IMG/VR virus record: IMGVR_UViG_3300035670_000727
Span: 1-35,676 of that record
DNA from: a virus
Direction: 5' to 3' (one strand)
Length of the DNA: 35,676 bases
In this document: in pieces, positions 7,163 through 13,525 of the stretch
Layout: each line of letters opens with the position of its first letter
Numbering within the stretch: the stretch's first letter is position 1
Notes under the pieces: generated by a model
The model's database searches: none
What the model was told of the DNA's origin: nothing
The model's input: only the letters and a program-made list of their open reading frames with translations
Position numbers and translations under genes: made by a program

Positions 7163-7180
7163 GTGACAATCCTGTGACAA
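7163..7180 (-). promoter_or_regulatory. Pho box (PhoB operator) in front of pstS
   Basis: Minus strand TTGTCAC-AGGA-TTGTCAC: two identical 7-mers separated by 4 bp, an 11-bp period, matching the proteobacterial PhoB box (CTGTCAT N4 CTGTCAT). It ends 50 bp before the pstS GTG and directly abuts the stop codon of the upstream gene. About 10 bp downstream is TTTAAATA, usable as a host -10 or as a near-match to the T4 late box. It suggests direct control of the phage gene by host PhoB when phosphate is scarce. Confidence 0.85.
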
Positions 7181-7489
7181 TTATGTATTTTCTGAAGAAA
7201 TTCTAGCCAAAATTGTACTATAAAACGTATCCAACTCACCACCAAACTTGCCAGTAAGGTGTCCAATAGCATCTACGCAGAATTTGTAATTTTTGTTATA
7301 GTATTCTTGAATGAATTTCCTATGTAGTTCTTTATAGTTTTCAAGATTCAATAGATCTGGCACTGGTACATTGTTAACTACACAAAATGTTTTAATTGGA
7401 CCATTATCGGTTGTAAAGGTCTCAAGTTCCAGTACGGTATAGTTTTCTTTTAGTTTTTCTGCTGCTGTTTCGCCGATGATAATGTTCAT
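7181..7489 (-). CDS. conserved phage hypothetical protein
   Basis: 102 residues, soluble, no recognised domain. It has a Cys in each half (KTFCVV and YKFCVDAIG) and a mixed alpha/beta pattern. Its ATG overlaps the stop of the exonuclease gene by four bases (7486-7489), indicating co-translation with it. Its own stop codon is immediately followed by the pstS Pho box. No function can be assigned. Confidence 0.65.
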   Translation of the reverse strand: MNIIIGETAAEKLKENYTVLELETFTTDNGPIKTFCVVNNVPVPDLLNLENYKELHRKFIQEYYNKNYKFCVDAIGHLTGKFGGELDTFYSTILARISSENT

Positions 7490-8019
7490 AGTGTTGTTAA
7501 ATTAAATTTTGATACTACTCGTTTAATGGCACGAATTTGTTCTTTACAATCTTCCAATGCATTATGTGCTTTTGCGCCCGCATTTCTACTATCACCTAAT
7601 GCTTGTAGCAGTGTTCTACTGTCCCGTACATTGTAGTATTGCCATGGAATTGGAGTTGATTTTTGCCTGTAAAGATTTTCAAGTATACACATATCAAATG
7701 TGGGTCCTTGCGCCCATACACGCTTTGAATTTACAACTAGTTTTGTAAGTATTGCGCTATACTCTGAGAATTTTACTCTACCTTCGTCCGTCAATGCTTC
7801 AAGTTTTGATTCATCTGACTGTTTGCCCCACCATTCGATAGTGTCTTCGTTGACATCTCTGTCTAAATCCAGTTGCTCTTCAATATCAAATCTGAAATAT
7901 GTTTCAGAGAAAAAGGTTTCAACGGGACTAAATGGATCAAATTGAACCGCTCCTAACGTCAGTACTACGGCATTAGGTTTAATACTCAGTGTTTCTATGT
8001 CTATCATTAAATCTGACAT
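7486..8019 (-). CDS. DnaQ-fold 3'-5' exonuclease (DexA/Rv2179c-like)
   Basis: 177 residues. MIDIETLS (D7, E9) is the ExoI motif of DEDD exonucleases; WAQGPTFDMCILENLY holds the second Asp region; KAHNALEDCKEQIRAI is the ExoIII motif with H and D of the DEDDh type. The layout matches T4 DexA and Rv2179c-like 3'-5' exonucleases or exoribonucleases. It may degrade host DNA or RNA ends or process phage nucleic acid. It follows the ClpS-like gene with 3 bp between them and overlaps the next gene by four bases, so the three are likely one transcript. Fold sure; substrate (DNA or RNA) not decided. Confidence 0.85.
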   Translation of the reverse strand: MSDLMIDIETLSIKPNAVVLTLGAVQFDPFSPVETFFSETYFRFDIEEQLDLDRDVNEDTIEWWGKQSDESKLEALTDEGRVKFSEYSAILTKLVVNSKRVWAQGPTFDMCILENLYRQKSTPIPWQYYNVRDSRTLLQALGDSRNAGAKAHNALEDCKEQIRAIKRVVSKFNLTTL

Positions 8020-8022
8020 AAT

Positions 8023-8337
8023 TTAATCTGCCATTTCTAGTTTTACGATTAATGGGAAACCACGATTTCTTGCTAGCAGAGTTACTTCATACCCTTTTTG
8101 TTCAGCCATTTCGTACGGCAGTGTAGCAACTACTGCTGAATTTTCATCATTGATTTTTTTTGCCATAGTTTCTGCCTCTAATGAAGCATAGCCTAGTATT
8201 ACTACCAGTGTTTCTACTACGAATTCAAAGGTAGTAACATCATCATTTAGATATATGACATTGAATTTTGATGGTTCAGCAATATCAGATTTTGTTTTAT
8301 TTTTTAAAATAGGTTTTGCTTCTATAGTATCAACCAT
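8023..8337 (-). CDS. clpS: ClpS-like N-degron adaptor
   Basis: 104 residues. After a 22-residue tail, FNVIYLNDDVTTFEFVVETL (25-44), SAVVATLPYEMAEQKGYEVTLLARNRGFPLIVKLE (67-101) aligns over the full ClpS fold, which delivers proteins with N-degron residues to the ClpAP protease. The NDD triad (31-33) is kept, but the gatekeeper Met40 of E. coli ClpS is Phe37 here and the His66 that binds the alpha-amino group is Asn63. The adaptor may therefore bind other substrates or act as a decoy. It is just upstream of the exonuclease gene and downstream of hsp20, separated from it by a terminator. ATG 8337 has AATAATCTT upstream, a weak ribosome site. Confidence 0.85.
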   Translation of the reverse strand: MVDTIEAKPILKNKTKSDIAEPSKFNVIYLNDDVTTFEFVVETLVVILGYASLEAETMAKKINDENSAVVATLPYEMAEQKGYEVTLLARNRGFPLIVKLEMAD

Positions 8338-8366
8338 AAGATTATTGTATTTGAGGATTATTGTAA

Positions 8367-8384
8367 GGGGGGATAAAACCCCCC
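8367..8384 (-). terminator. GC-rich hairpin terminator after hsp20
   Basis: GGGGGG (8367-8372), loop ATAAAA, CCCCCC (8379-8384), just past the hsp20 stop. The T-run on the minus strand is poor (TTACAAT), but the six G-C stem stands out strongly in AT-rich DNA. Confidence 0.7.
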
Positions 8385-8393
8385 GTGTTGTGA

Positions 8394-8837
8394 TTACTTA
8401 GTAAAAGTAATGGCGATTTTCTTAGGACGTTGTTCTTCTGGAATAATTAGTTCCAAGTCAATGCTGAGAATGCCATTCTTTACAGTAGCCAATTTTACTT
8501 CAACATTGTCTGCCAATGTGAAATTTCTGGTGAAACTTCTAGTGCTGATACCCTTGTGGATATAGCCAGTAGAGTCAGTTTTGGTTCTCTTTTCTCCACT
8601 GATCGTTAGAACACGATCAGTTAGTTCTACATCTAGTTCACTTTCTTCAAATCCAGCCACTGCAACTTCAACAGTATAATGTGAATCATCGTGTTGAATT
8701 ACATTGTATGGTGGATAGTTCTCACTGCCACGAACGTTTGCGAATGTGCGATTCAAATCATGAATCATACGTTCAAAGCCAATTGCATGGCGTGATAGTG
8801 AAGGCAAATCTAGTGTATTAATTCCATATTGTGTCAT
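8394..8837 (-). CDS. hsp20: small heat-shock protein Hsp20/IbpA family
   Basis: 147 residues. The alpha-crystallin domain runs from about 43 to 135, with YPPYNVIQHDDSHYTVEVAVAGF, LDVELTDRVLTISGEKR, the GYIHKGISTRSFTRNFTL block and the conserved NGILSIDLE. An ATP-independent holdase that keeps unfolded proteins soluble. Hsp20 genes are frequent in marine T4-like phages; a role in capsid assembly or in buffering host stress has been suggested. It stands alone, with a perfect late-type promoter box 68 bp upstream and a GC-rich terminator, so it is probably strongly expressed late. ATG 8837 follows the ribosome site AAAGGAGAAA. Confidence 0.95.
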   Translation of the reverse strand: MTQYGINTLDLPSLSRHAIGFERMIHDLNRTFANVRGSENYPPYNVIQHDDSHYTVEVAVAGFEESELDVELTDRVLTISGEKRTKTDSTGYIHKGISTRSFTRNFTLADNVEVKLATVKNGILSIDLELIIPEEQRPKKIAITFTK

Positions 8838-8904
8838 ATTTTTCTCCTTTCGTTAAGCAAGTTTTATGACTTTGTTGTAGACCTCATATGAGCGTCTACA
8901 GGTG

Positions 8905-8912
8905 TATTTATA
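8905..8912 (-). promoter_or_regulatory. T4-type late promoter box for hsp20
   Basis: Minus strand TATAAATA, an exact match to the T4 late promoter -10 consensus, 68 bp before the hsp20 start in an 89-bp gap. The best late-promoter candidate in the window. Confidence 0.6.
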
Positions 8913-8926
8913 CATGGAGTATAAAA

Positions 8927-9175
8927 TTAAAACAACTTTTTTGGTAATTGTTGATCTGCGATTTTCTTGTTCCATCGATTGATGGCAGCGGACTTAGCAC
9001 GCTTGCGAATCGTGGTAGGTTTTTGATAGAATTCTTTTTCTTTTAGAATTTGCATTATGCCACTGTCATTGACTTTCTTTTTGAATTTACGTAGGGCTTT
9101 TTCAATGTTGTCGTCCTTGACAAACACTTTGTTGCCTACAATTTGTGGCTTTCTAAACTCAGAAGTCATCGTCAA
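8927..9175 (-). CDS. rpsU: ribosomal protein bS21 homologue
   Basis: 82 residues against about 71 in E. coli. VFVKDDNIEKALRKFKKKVNDSGIMQILKEKEFYQKPTTIRKRAKSAA carries the bS21 signature (single N-terminal strand, then long basic helices with the FxKPSxxRKRK-like motif). bS21 sits at the 30S platform near the anti-Shine-Dalgarno sequence and is exchangeable, so a viral copy could shift host initiation towards phage mRNA; this is inferred. Phage bS21 genes are known, including from pelagiphages and huge phages. It overlaps the upstream gene by 17 bases. An N-terminal extension of about 11 residues may be phage-specific; a start at the internal Met3 is an alternative. Confidence 0.92.
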   Translation of the reverse strand: MTMTSEFRKPQIVGNKVFVKDDNIEKALRKFKKKVNDSGIMQILKEKEFYQKPTTIRKRAKSAAINRWNKKIADQQLPKKLF

Positions 9176-9431
9176 TGCTCCTTAAAAAATCTTCTGGCTT
9201 CATATGTGTGTATAGGCTCCAATCATAAACTTTAACCGAACTTGTTCTGATTCCTTCGGCCCATTGAACATCATTCATATCGTCATGATAAATGTATATA
9301 TCATAGTTTTTGTCACCCAGAAATGGAACTAGATCATATAACTGCGATGTAGTCCATAAACAGTTTCTGACTAAAACTCGAGGTATACTTCTATTGAAGT
9401 CTAAATCTGGTGGTGTAAAAATTCTTGTCAT
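9159..9431 (-). CDS. conserved phage hypothetical protein
   Basis: 90 residues, no known domain. Acidic C-terminus (SIDDDF), centre with DIYIYHDDMNDVQWAEGIR. It sits between the methyltransferase (4-base overlap) and rpsU (17-base overlap) and so is translated as part of that cluster. I recall short proteins of this kind in aquatic T4-like phages but no function. Confidence 0.65.
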   Translation of the reverse strand: MTRIFTPPDLDFNRSIPRVLVRNCLWTTSQLYDLVPFLGDKNYDIYIYHDDMNDVQWAEGIRTSSVKVYDWSLYTHMKPEDFLRSIDDDF

Positions 9432-10210
9432 AGTTTAGCATCTATAAGTAAGTGCCATCCAAGATGTTTTTCAAACAGTTTGAACATTTCTTCGGGCATT
9501 GATTGGAACCATGGTTCTACTACATATTCTTTGTTAATGTATTTTTCAGTATTATACTTGAAAATAAAATCCTGTACAACATCAATCTGACTAAATGACG
9601 CAGATGTGAAAATTTGTTTAACTTCATCAACAGTATATGTCATCGCTTGTGGACAATTTGATTGTGCTTCTGGCTGTTCTAGTCCGCCATTTATCAATAT
9701 GTTTTTCCAACTGTTTTTAGCGTATAGCATTATTTTTGCAACAGAATTTTTATTCATATATTTAGGCAAGTTCAGAATAATTTTCTGTGGATCAGGAGAG
9801 TGATGTATCACGCCATAACTGTATATTAGATCAAATTTTTCATTGTTATCTAATACATGATCTATATCTTCAGCGTTACATTCTAGAAATCTTCCAGATA
9901 AATTGTAAACGTCAAATCTCTTTTTTGCCAAAGCAATACTTTCGTCACTTAGGTCTAGTCCTGTATAATGTGCTCCAGCCCTGGCAAAATTCACAGCATC
10001 AGTGCCAATGCCACATCCTATCTCCAATACTTTTAATCCCTTCCAACGATGAAACTCTGCAAAATTATAGTTATGCGGTTCGTTGAAATATCTTCTACGT
10101 TCTACTTCATCAAAGTAGTCTTTTGATCCTATTTCTTTGTTACTGTGTCTGACATTGCATGGACGATTATTCCAGTATGTCTTAATGTTTGTAAGAATAT
10201 CAGTTGACAT
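9428..10210 (-). CDS. class I SAM-dependent methyltransferase
   Basis: 260 residues. VLEIGCGIGTD (61-71) is motif I, YTGLDLS (82-88, D86) ends strand 2, FDLIYSYGVIHHSPDP is the motif IV region typical of the Methyltransf_11 group (small molecule, sugar, lipid or quinone methyltransferases). There is no DPPY/NPPY motif, so a DNA adenine or cytosine-N4 methyltransferase is unlikely. It overlaps the GT2-like glycosyltransferase upstream by 11 bases, so the two may modify the same glycan or surface molecule. Substrate unknown. Confidence 0.88.
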   Translation of the reverse strand: MSTDILTNIKTYWNNRPCNVRHSNKEIGSKDYFDEVERRRYFNEPHNYNFAEFHRWKGLKVLEIGCGIGTDAVNFARAGAHYTGLDLSDESIALAKKRFDVYNLSGRFLECNAEDIDHVLDNNEKFDLIYSYGVIHHSPDPQKIILNLPKYMNKNSVAKIMLYAKNSWKNILINGGLEQPEAQSNCPQAMTYTVDEVKQIFTSASFSQIDVVQDFIFKYNTEKYINKEYVVEPWFQSMPEEMFKLFEKHLGWHLLIDAKL

Positions 10211-10916
10211 TTGGTGGCAACTCCTTCAACATGTTAATCCAGTTAATCAAATCTTTTTGACGTTCTGGATGTGAATAATCATCTGGGTTTGTAGGGTCTT
10301 TGCCATCTGCTGCATAACTTTGCTCGGCATAGGTTTCATCGTTATTGCCACCAGATAGATCAGCCCGATCATGATATACTTCTACTGGAATATTTTTAAC
10401 TCTGTCTGCTACGCTGTTTACATGAAATAACCACCAGTCACTGTGATTAACAGGACTTATGCAGCCAAACATGTTAATCCATTCACGTGGAATGATAGGA
10501 AACAGTGCAAATGGATGACGATGATTAACGCATGGCATTCTAAGCAATCCAAACCAATCATTGTTGGCTACAATAATTTCGTCCCAGTTTTCTGTTAACA
10601 TCAATGCGTCGTCATTCCAAAACATGATCCAACGGCCACTGGCATTTCTTCCTAAAAAGTTTACATAACGATTTAGTTTTAAGTATCCATACCGTGGAGT
10701 TTCAAATATCTTACTAGTGGCTGCACATTGAGCAATATAATCACCCCATACGTTAGCAAAAAACTCTTTACTTTCCTCATCGTCATTATCATATGCGATT
10801 AGAATTTCTATTCTTGATGTATCTTTTGCTGTTGCTAGTAAACTATTCAGACTGTTGATTAGTGTTTTTGTTCTTTTTCTTGTCGGCAATATTATTGAAA
10901 TTTCAGGTGTTTTCAT
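10200..10916 (-). CDS. GT2-like (GT-A fold) glycosyltransferase
   Basis: 238 residues. ISIILPTRKRTKTLINSLNSL (6-26) is the start of the GT-A fold; EILIAYDNDDEES (37-49) gives the nucleotide-binding Asp region; WIMFWNDDALML (96-107) holds a DxD-like metal site. Possible acceptors are phage DNA, a virion protein or a host surface sugar. Coupled by overlap to the methyltransferase downstream and separated from the membrane-protein gene upstream by 19 bp. The C-terminal third is acidic and polar, with no membrane segment, so the enzyme should be cytosolic. Confidence 0.8.
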   Translation of the reverse strand: MKTPEISIILPTRKRTKTLINSLNSLLATAKDTSRIEILIAYDNDDEESKEFFANVWGDYIAQCAATSKIFETPRYGYLKLNRYVNFLGRNASGRWIMFWNDDALMLTENWDEIIVANNDWFGLLRMPCVNHRHPFALFPIIPREWINMFGCISPVNHSDWWLFHVNSVADRVKNIPVEVYHDRADLSGGNNDETYAEQSYAADGKDPTNPDDYSHPERQKDLINWINMLKELPPNVN

Positions 10917-10935
10917 TGATCCTCTTTGAGTGTGT

Positions 10936-12024
10936 TTATTTTAATTTACGTATATTTAATGTCTCTGGCACTGTTGGCATTGGTGCTTTATACCGTTCAG
11001 CCGTTTCTGGAATCTTATCTTTTATTTTATTGTCAACAGATTTGACATTTGTTATTTCAACATTGTTATTTACTTCGTCGTGATTTTCAAGTATTTTTTC
11101 TTCTTTATATACTTGTGGTTTCAAATTCTTGAAGTGTTCAAATTTATTCAGATATGGATATTTTTCAGGGTCAAATATACGTTCTTCAACTGTAATATTT
11201 TCTGTTGATGGAGACTCTGTTGACATTGGTATCGTACTGTCTATATTTTCTGTGATTAAAACTTTTTCTTCTTTAGCCCACCGTATACTTTGTTGCCCTG
11301 CTATAATCAATATAAGAGCAAGCGGGTCAAACACAGCAACTATAATTATAATCACTATACGAACCGCTTTTTCTAGGGTAGTAGCATCTACATTATCATC
11401 GTATATTAGGGCGGCAATATACTTTATTGGTCCGACCTCTACTTCAATATTGCGTAATTGTACGGCTAATGGCTGTCGCTGTTCGTTATATTTAGATATG
11501 TTACTCTGTGCGTTCGCAATATCACGTTGCAATCTTCTGCGTTCTGCTTGCTGAGAACGACGTAAATTTGCGGCTCTGACAACTGCGTCCTCACTTGATG
11601 ATCTAGCAATAGTTTCATCAACTGTTTTATCCAATTGTTGTAGTGCTTTTCTTGCAACATTTACGTTCTCCTTCTCTAAAGCAATTTTTTCATCTAAAAA
11701 TGCTATCTGTTCTACAACAGTAGCAGAAGGTACAGCTTGATCCAGATGAGCACGACTTAAAAAGCCGAATATTCCCATACTGGTCAGTAACATTAATACT
11801 GCAACTGCTGGTATAAGATATAGTTTAAAAACCAAATTAGCCCTGTGCCAATTTAATTTTAACCATAACGCAGCAGTTACCTTTCCTACTTCCAGTGCAA
11901 CGCCCATAATAATTATGGGAATCATTGCTGCTGAAAATATAGAAGTTAAACCGACAATACTGTAATATGCCGCTACTGCACTTATTGTTATAGCAACGGC
12001 TAAAGTAAAAAAGCCAAATATCAT
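10936..12024 (-). CDS. membrane protein with long cytosolic coiled coil
   Basis: 362 residues. Hydrophobic segments at about 2-24, 27-47 and 67-91, then a charged coiled coil (about 107-195, rich in E/K/R/Q with leucine spacing), a further hydrophobic segment (about 221-246, IVIIIIVAVFDPLALILIIAG) and a polar low-complexity tail ending in basic residues. No catalytic motif. Similar membrane proteins occur in marine T4-like phages with no known role; superinfection exclusion, membrane reshaping or a lysis-related function are possible. It is rather large for an accessory gene of unknown role. Confidence 0.75.
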   Translation of the reverse strand: MIFGFFTLAVAITISAVAAYYSIVGLTSIFSAAMIPIIIMGVALEVGKVTAALWLKLNWHRANLVFKLYLIPAVAVLMLLTSMGIFGFLSRAHLDQAVPSATVVEQIAFLDEKIALEKENVNVARKALQQLDKTVDETIARSSSEDAVVRAANLRRSQQAERRRLQRDIANAQSNISKYNEQRQPLAVQLRNIEVEVGPIKYIAALIYDDNVDATTLEKAVRIVIIIIVAVFDPLALILIIAGQQSIRWAKEEKVLITENIDSTIPMSTESPSTENITVEERIFDPEKYPYLNKFEHFKNLKPQVYKEEKILENHDEVNNNVEITNVKSVDNKIKDKIPETAERYKAPMPTVPETLNIRKLK

Positions 12025-12035
12025 TAATTATTTAT

Positions 12036-12368
12036 TCAAATTATTGCAATATCATTTTGTCTACGTCTGTTGCAATAAATTTTATGACCACGTTCTCTGA
12101 TTAAATCAGCAGAAGTTTGTGGCGAATCCTTAAACATGGTTACCAAATCGTCTTCAGTGATAGATTCATCTACTGTTACTGCATAAATCTCATAATGACG
12201 CTGTAGGTTAAATCTGGCCCTTAGCAGCATAAGATTTAGTGGAACAGAAGTTTCATCTTTGACGCCAGATAAAGCGTTCAATACTTTTTTATGTTCAATT
12301 TTGGTGATGTTTATGCACGATTCAAGACCATGCATATCCCACACAAGCATAAAGGTAGTAGTGTTCAT
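12036..12368 (-). CDS. hypothetical protein
   Basis: 110 residues, soluble, with a mixed alpha/beta pattern and a basic C-terminal region (IRERGHKIYCNRRRQND). No motif recognised. It lies 11 bp upstream of the membrane-protein gene, so probably in the same transcript. Function unknown. Confidence 0.55.
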   Translation of the reverse strand: MNTTTFMLVWDMHGLESCINITKIEHKKVLNALSGVKDETSVPLNLMLLRARFNLQRHYEIYAVTVDESITEDDLVTMFKDSPQTSADLIRERGHKIYCNRRRQNDIAII

Positions 12369-12421
12369 ATGACTTCACCTAAGTTAGGAATATGAGATTT
12401 TACTACCTTTAGATTTTTATG

Positions 12422-12640
12422 TCAATGAACTGGATTCAAATTCCACACATGTAGATTGTACATCTTCAGAATGGTTTCTACGCTATCTGGAATAGACATG
12501 CTTTCATAATTTTCAGGTAAAATAACATTTTTTAGATTACCATCACTGTCTAGCACGAACACATAGTCTTCTATATCCAAGGAATCTAAAAATTCCTCTT
12601 CAGTCATATCATCTACTTCTGGATTAATTTCAGGTTTCAT
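12422..12640 (-). CDS. small acidic hypothetical protein
   Basis: 72 residues, strongly acidic in the first half (EVDDMTEEEFLDSLDIEDYVFVLDSDGNLK). ATG 12640 has the ribosome site AAAGGAAAAA. Small acidic phage proteins sometimes act as DNA mimics or inhibitors of host enzymes, but nothing here proves that. Confidence 0.55.
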   Translation of the reverse strand: MKPEINPEVDDMTEEEFLDSLDIEDYVFVLDSDGNLKNVILPENYESMSIPDSVETILKMYNLHVWNLNPVH

Positions 12641-12652
12641 GTTATTTTTCCT

Positions 12653-12952
12653 TTATCTAAAAAAAATCAAAGACAACAGTACAGATTGTACTATGAATCC
12701 AATGCCAATTGTTAATGTATTTAATTGATCCTTCAAAAGTACAGCACGTACAAACAACAGTAGCAATGCCGACCACACGAATAGCACTATTTCAAGATTA
12801 GGCAGTTTATCCGTAATGCCAGATAGAACCGCTAAAATGCTAGGAACAGTGCTAGACAACAGTGTTAGTGATGCTAGCCATCCAAGTGTATCCGCTGTTA
12901 TTGTTTTGAATCGATTTGAAATGTATTCTTTTATTTGATAGTAATAATTCAT
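12653..12952 (-). CDS. small membrane protein, holin candidate
   Basis: 99 residues with about three hydrophobic segments (roughly 23-45, 54-70 and 77-97) and a short basic N-terminus. Its ATG overlaps the stop of the SleB-type lysozyme gene by four bases (12949-12952). Size, topology and coupling to the cell-wall hydrolase fit a holin. No family signature is visible, so this remains inference from context. Confidence 0.55.
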   Translation of the reverse strand: MNYYYQIKEYISNRFKTITADTLGWLASLTLLSSTVPSILAVLSGITDKLPNLEIVLFVWSALLLLFVRAVLLKDQLNTLTIGIGFIVQSVLLSLIFFR

Positions 12953-13503
12953 CGCATTTTTTCTTTATAAAAAATATGTCTGCCTATTTTAACTATGCGC
13001 TTTTTATTCCATCGAGGATTTACGTAATCCGCATGATAAAATAGTGCTTCAGTTAAACTTGGTAATCTGAAATTTTCAAATAATACTTTTTTGGCAATGT
13101 CTTCACTTTCTTTGTAGTGTTCAGGTGCTATTGGTTGAACTTTGTGTTTATTCTCACACACCCAACTGAATTGACATACTATTCGCTGAGATACATGAGT
13201 TTTTTGGTGTACGACCTTGCACACGGTGTCGCCAAATCTACCGTCATCCACTCGATTCATGGTTACTTGAGCAACTGCAATTTTGCCCTCTACGGGTTCG
13301 TTTGCTGCTTCCCAATATATATTTCGTGTCAAACAGTCTAATTGCTTAAGATTTTCCTTAATTGAAACTATTTCAGGTCTGGTATTGTTTTTAGAGTTTA
13401 GATATTCAAATGTTGTACGTACACTGTAATATAGAATAAAACTAAAAACTATAAAACCAATAACGTACATTGTTATTTTTACTATCTTGTCAATTGTTTG
13501 CAT
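12949..13503 (-). CDS. SleB-type cell-wall hydrolase with N-terminal membrane anchor (endolysin)
   Basis: 184 residues. Hydrophobic segment 10-28 acts as an uncleaved signal anchor. The Hydrolase_2/SleB domain follows: CLTRNIYWEAANEPVEGKIAVAQVTMNRV (57-85) with the catalytic Glu65, and the C-terminal ALFYHADYVNPRW block. SleB-type enzymes are lytic transglycosylases that cut peptidoglycan glycan strands. The anchor suggests secretion through Sec and release in the periplasm, as in signal-anchor-release endolysins. Overlap with the holin candidate downstream supports a lysis cassette; the main structural genes lie upstream. Confidence 0.88.
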   Translation of the reverse strand: MQTIDKIVKITMYVIGFIVFSFILYYSVRTTFEYLNSKNNTRPEIVSIKENLKQLDCLTRNIYWEAANEPVEGKIAVAQVTMNRVDDGRFGDTVCKVVHQKTHVSQRIVCQFSWVCENKHKVQPIAPEHYKESEDIAKKVLFENFRLPSLTEALFYHADYVNPRWNKKRIVKIGRHIFYKEKMR

Positions 13504-13525
13504 TATACTCCTTTTACGACAAAAA

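Noticed and set aside
11466-11660. Minus-strand frame nested in the coiled-coil membrane protein
   Set aside because: An out-of-frame open stretch inside a well-supported gene, with no ribosome site.
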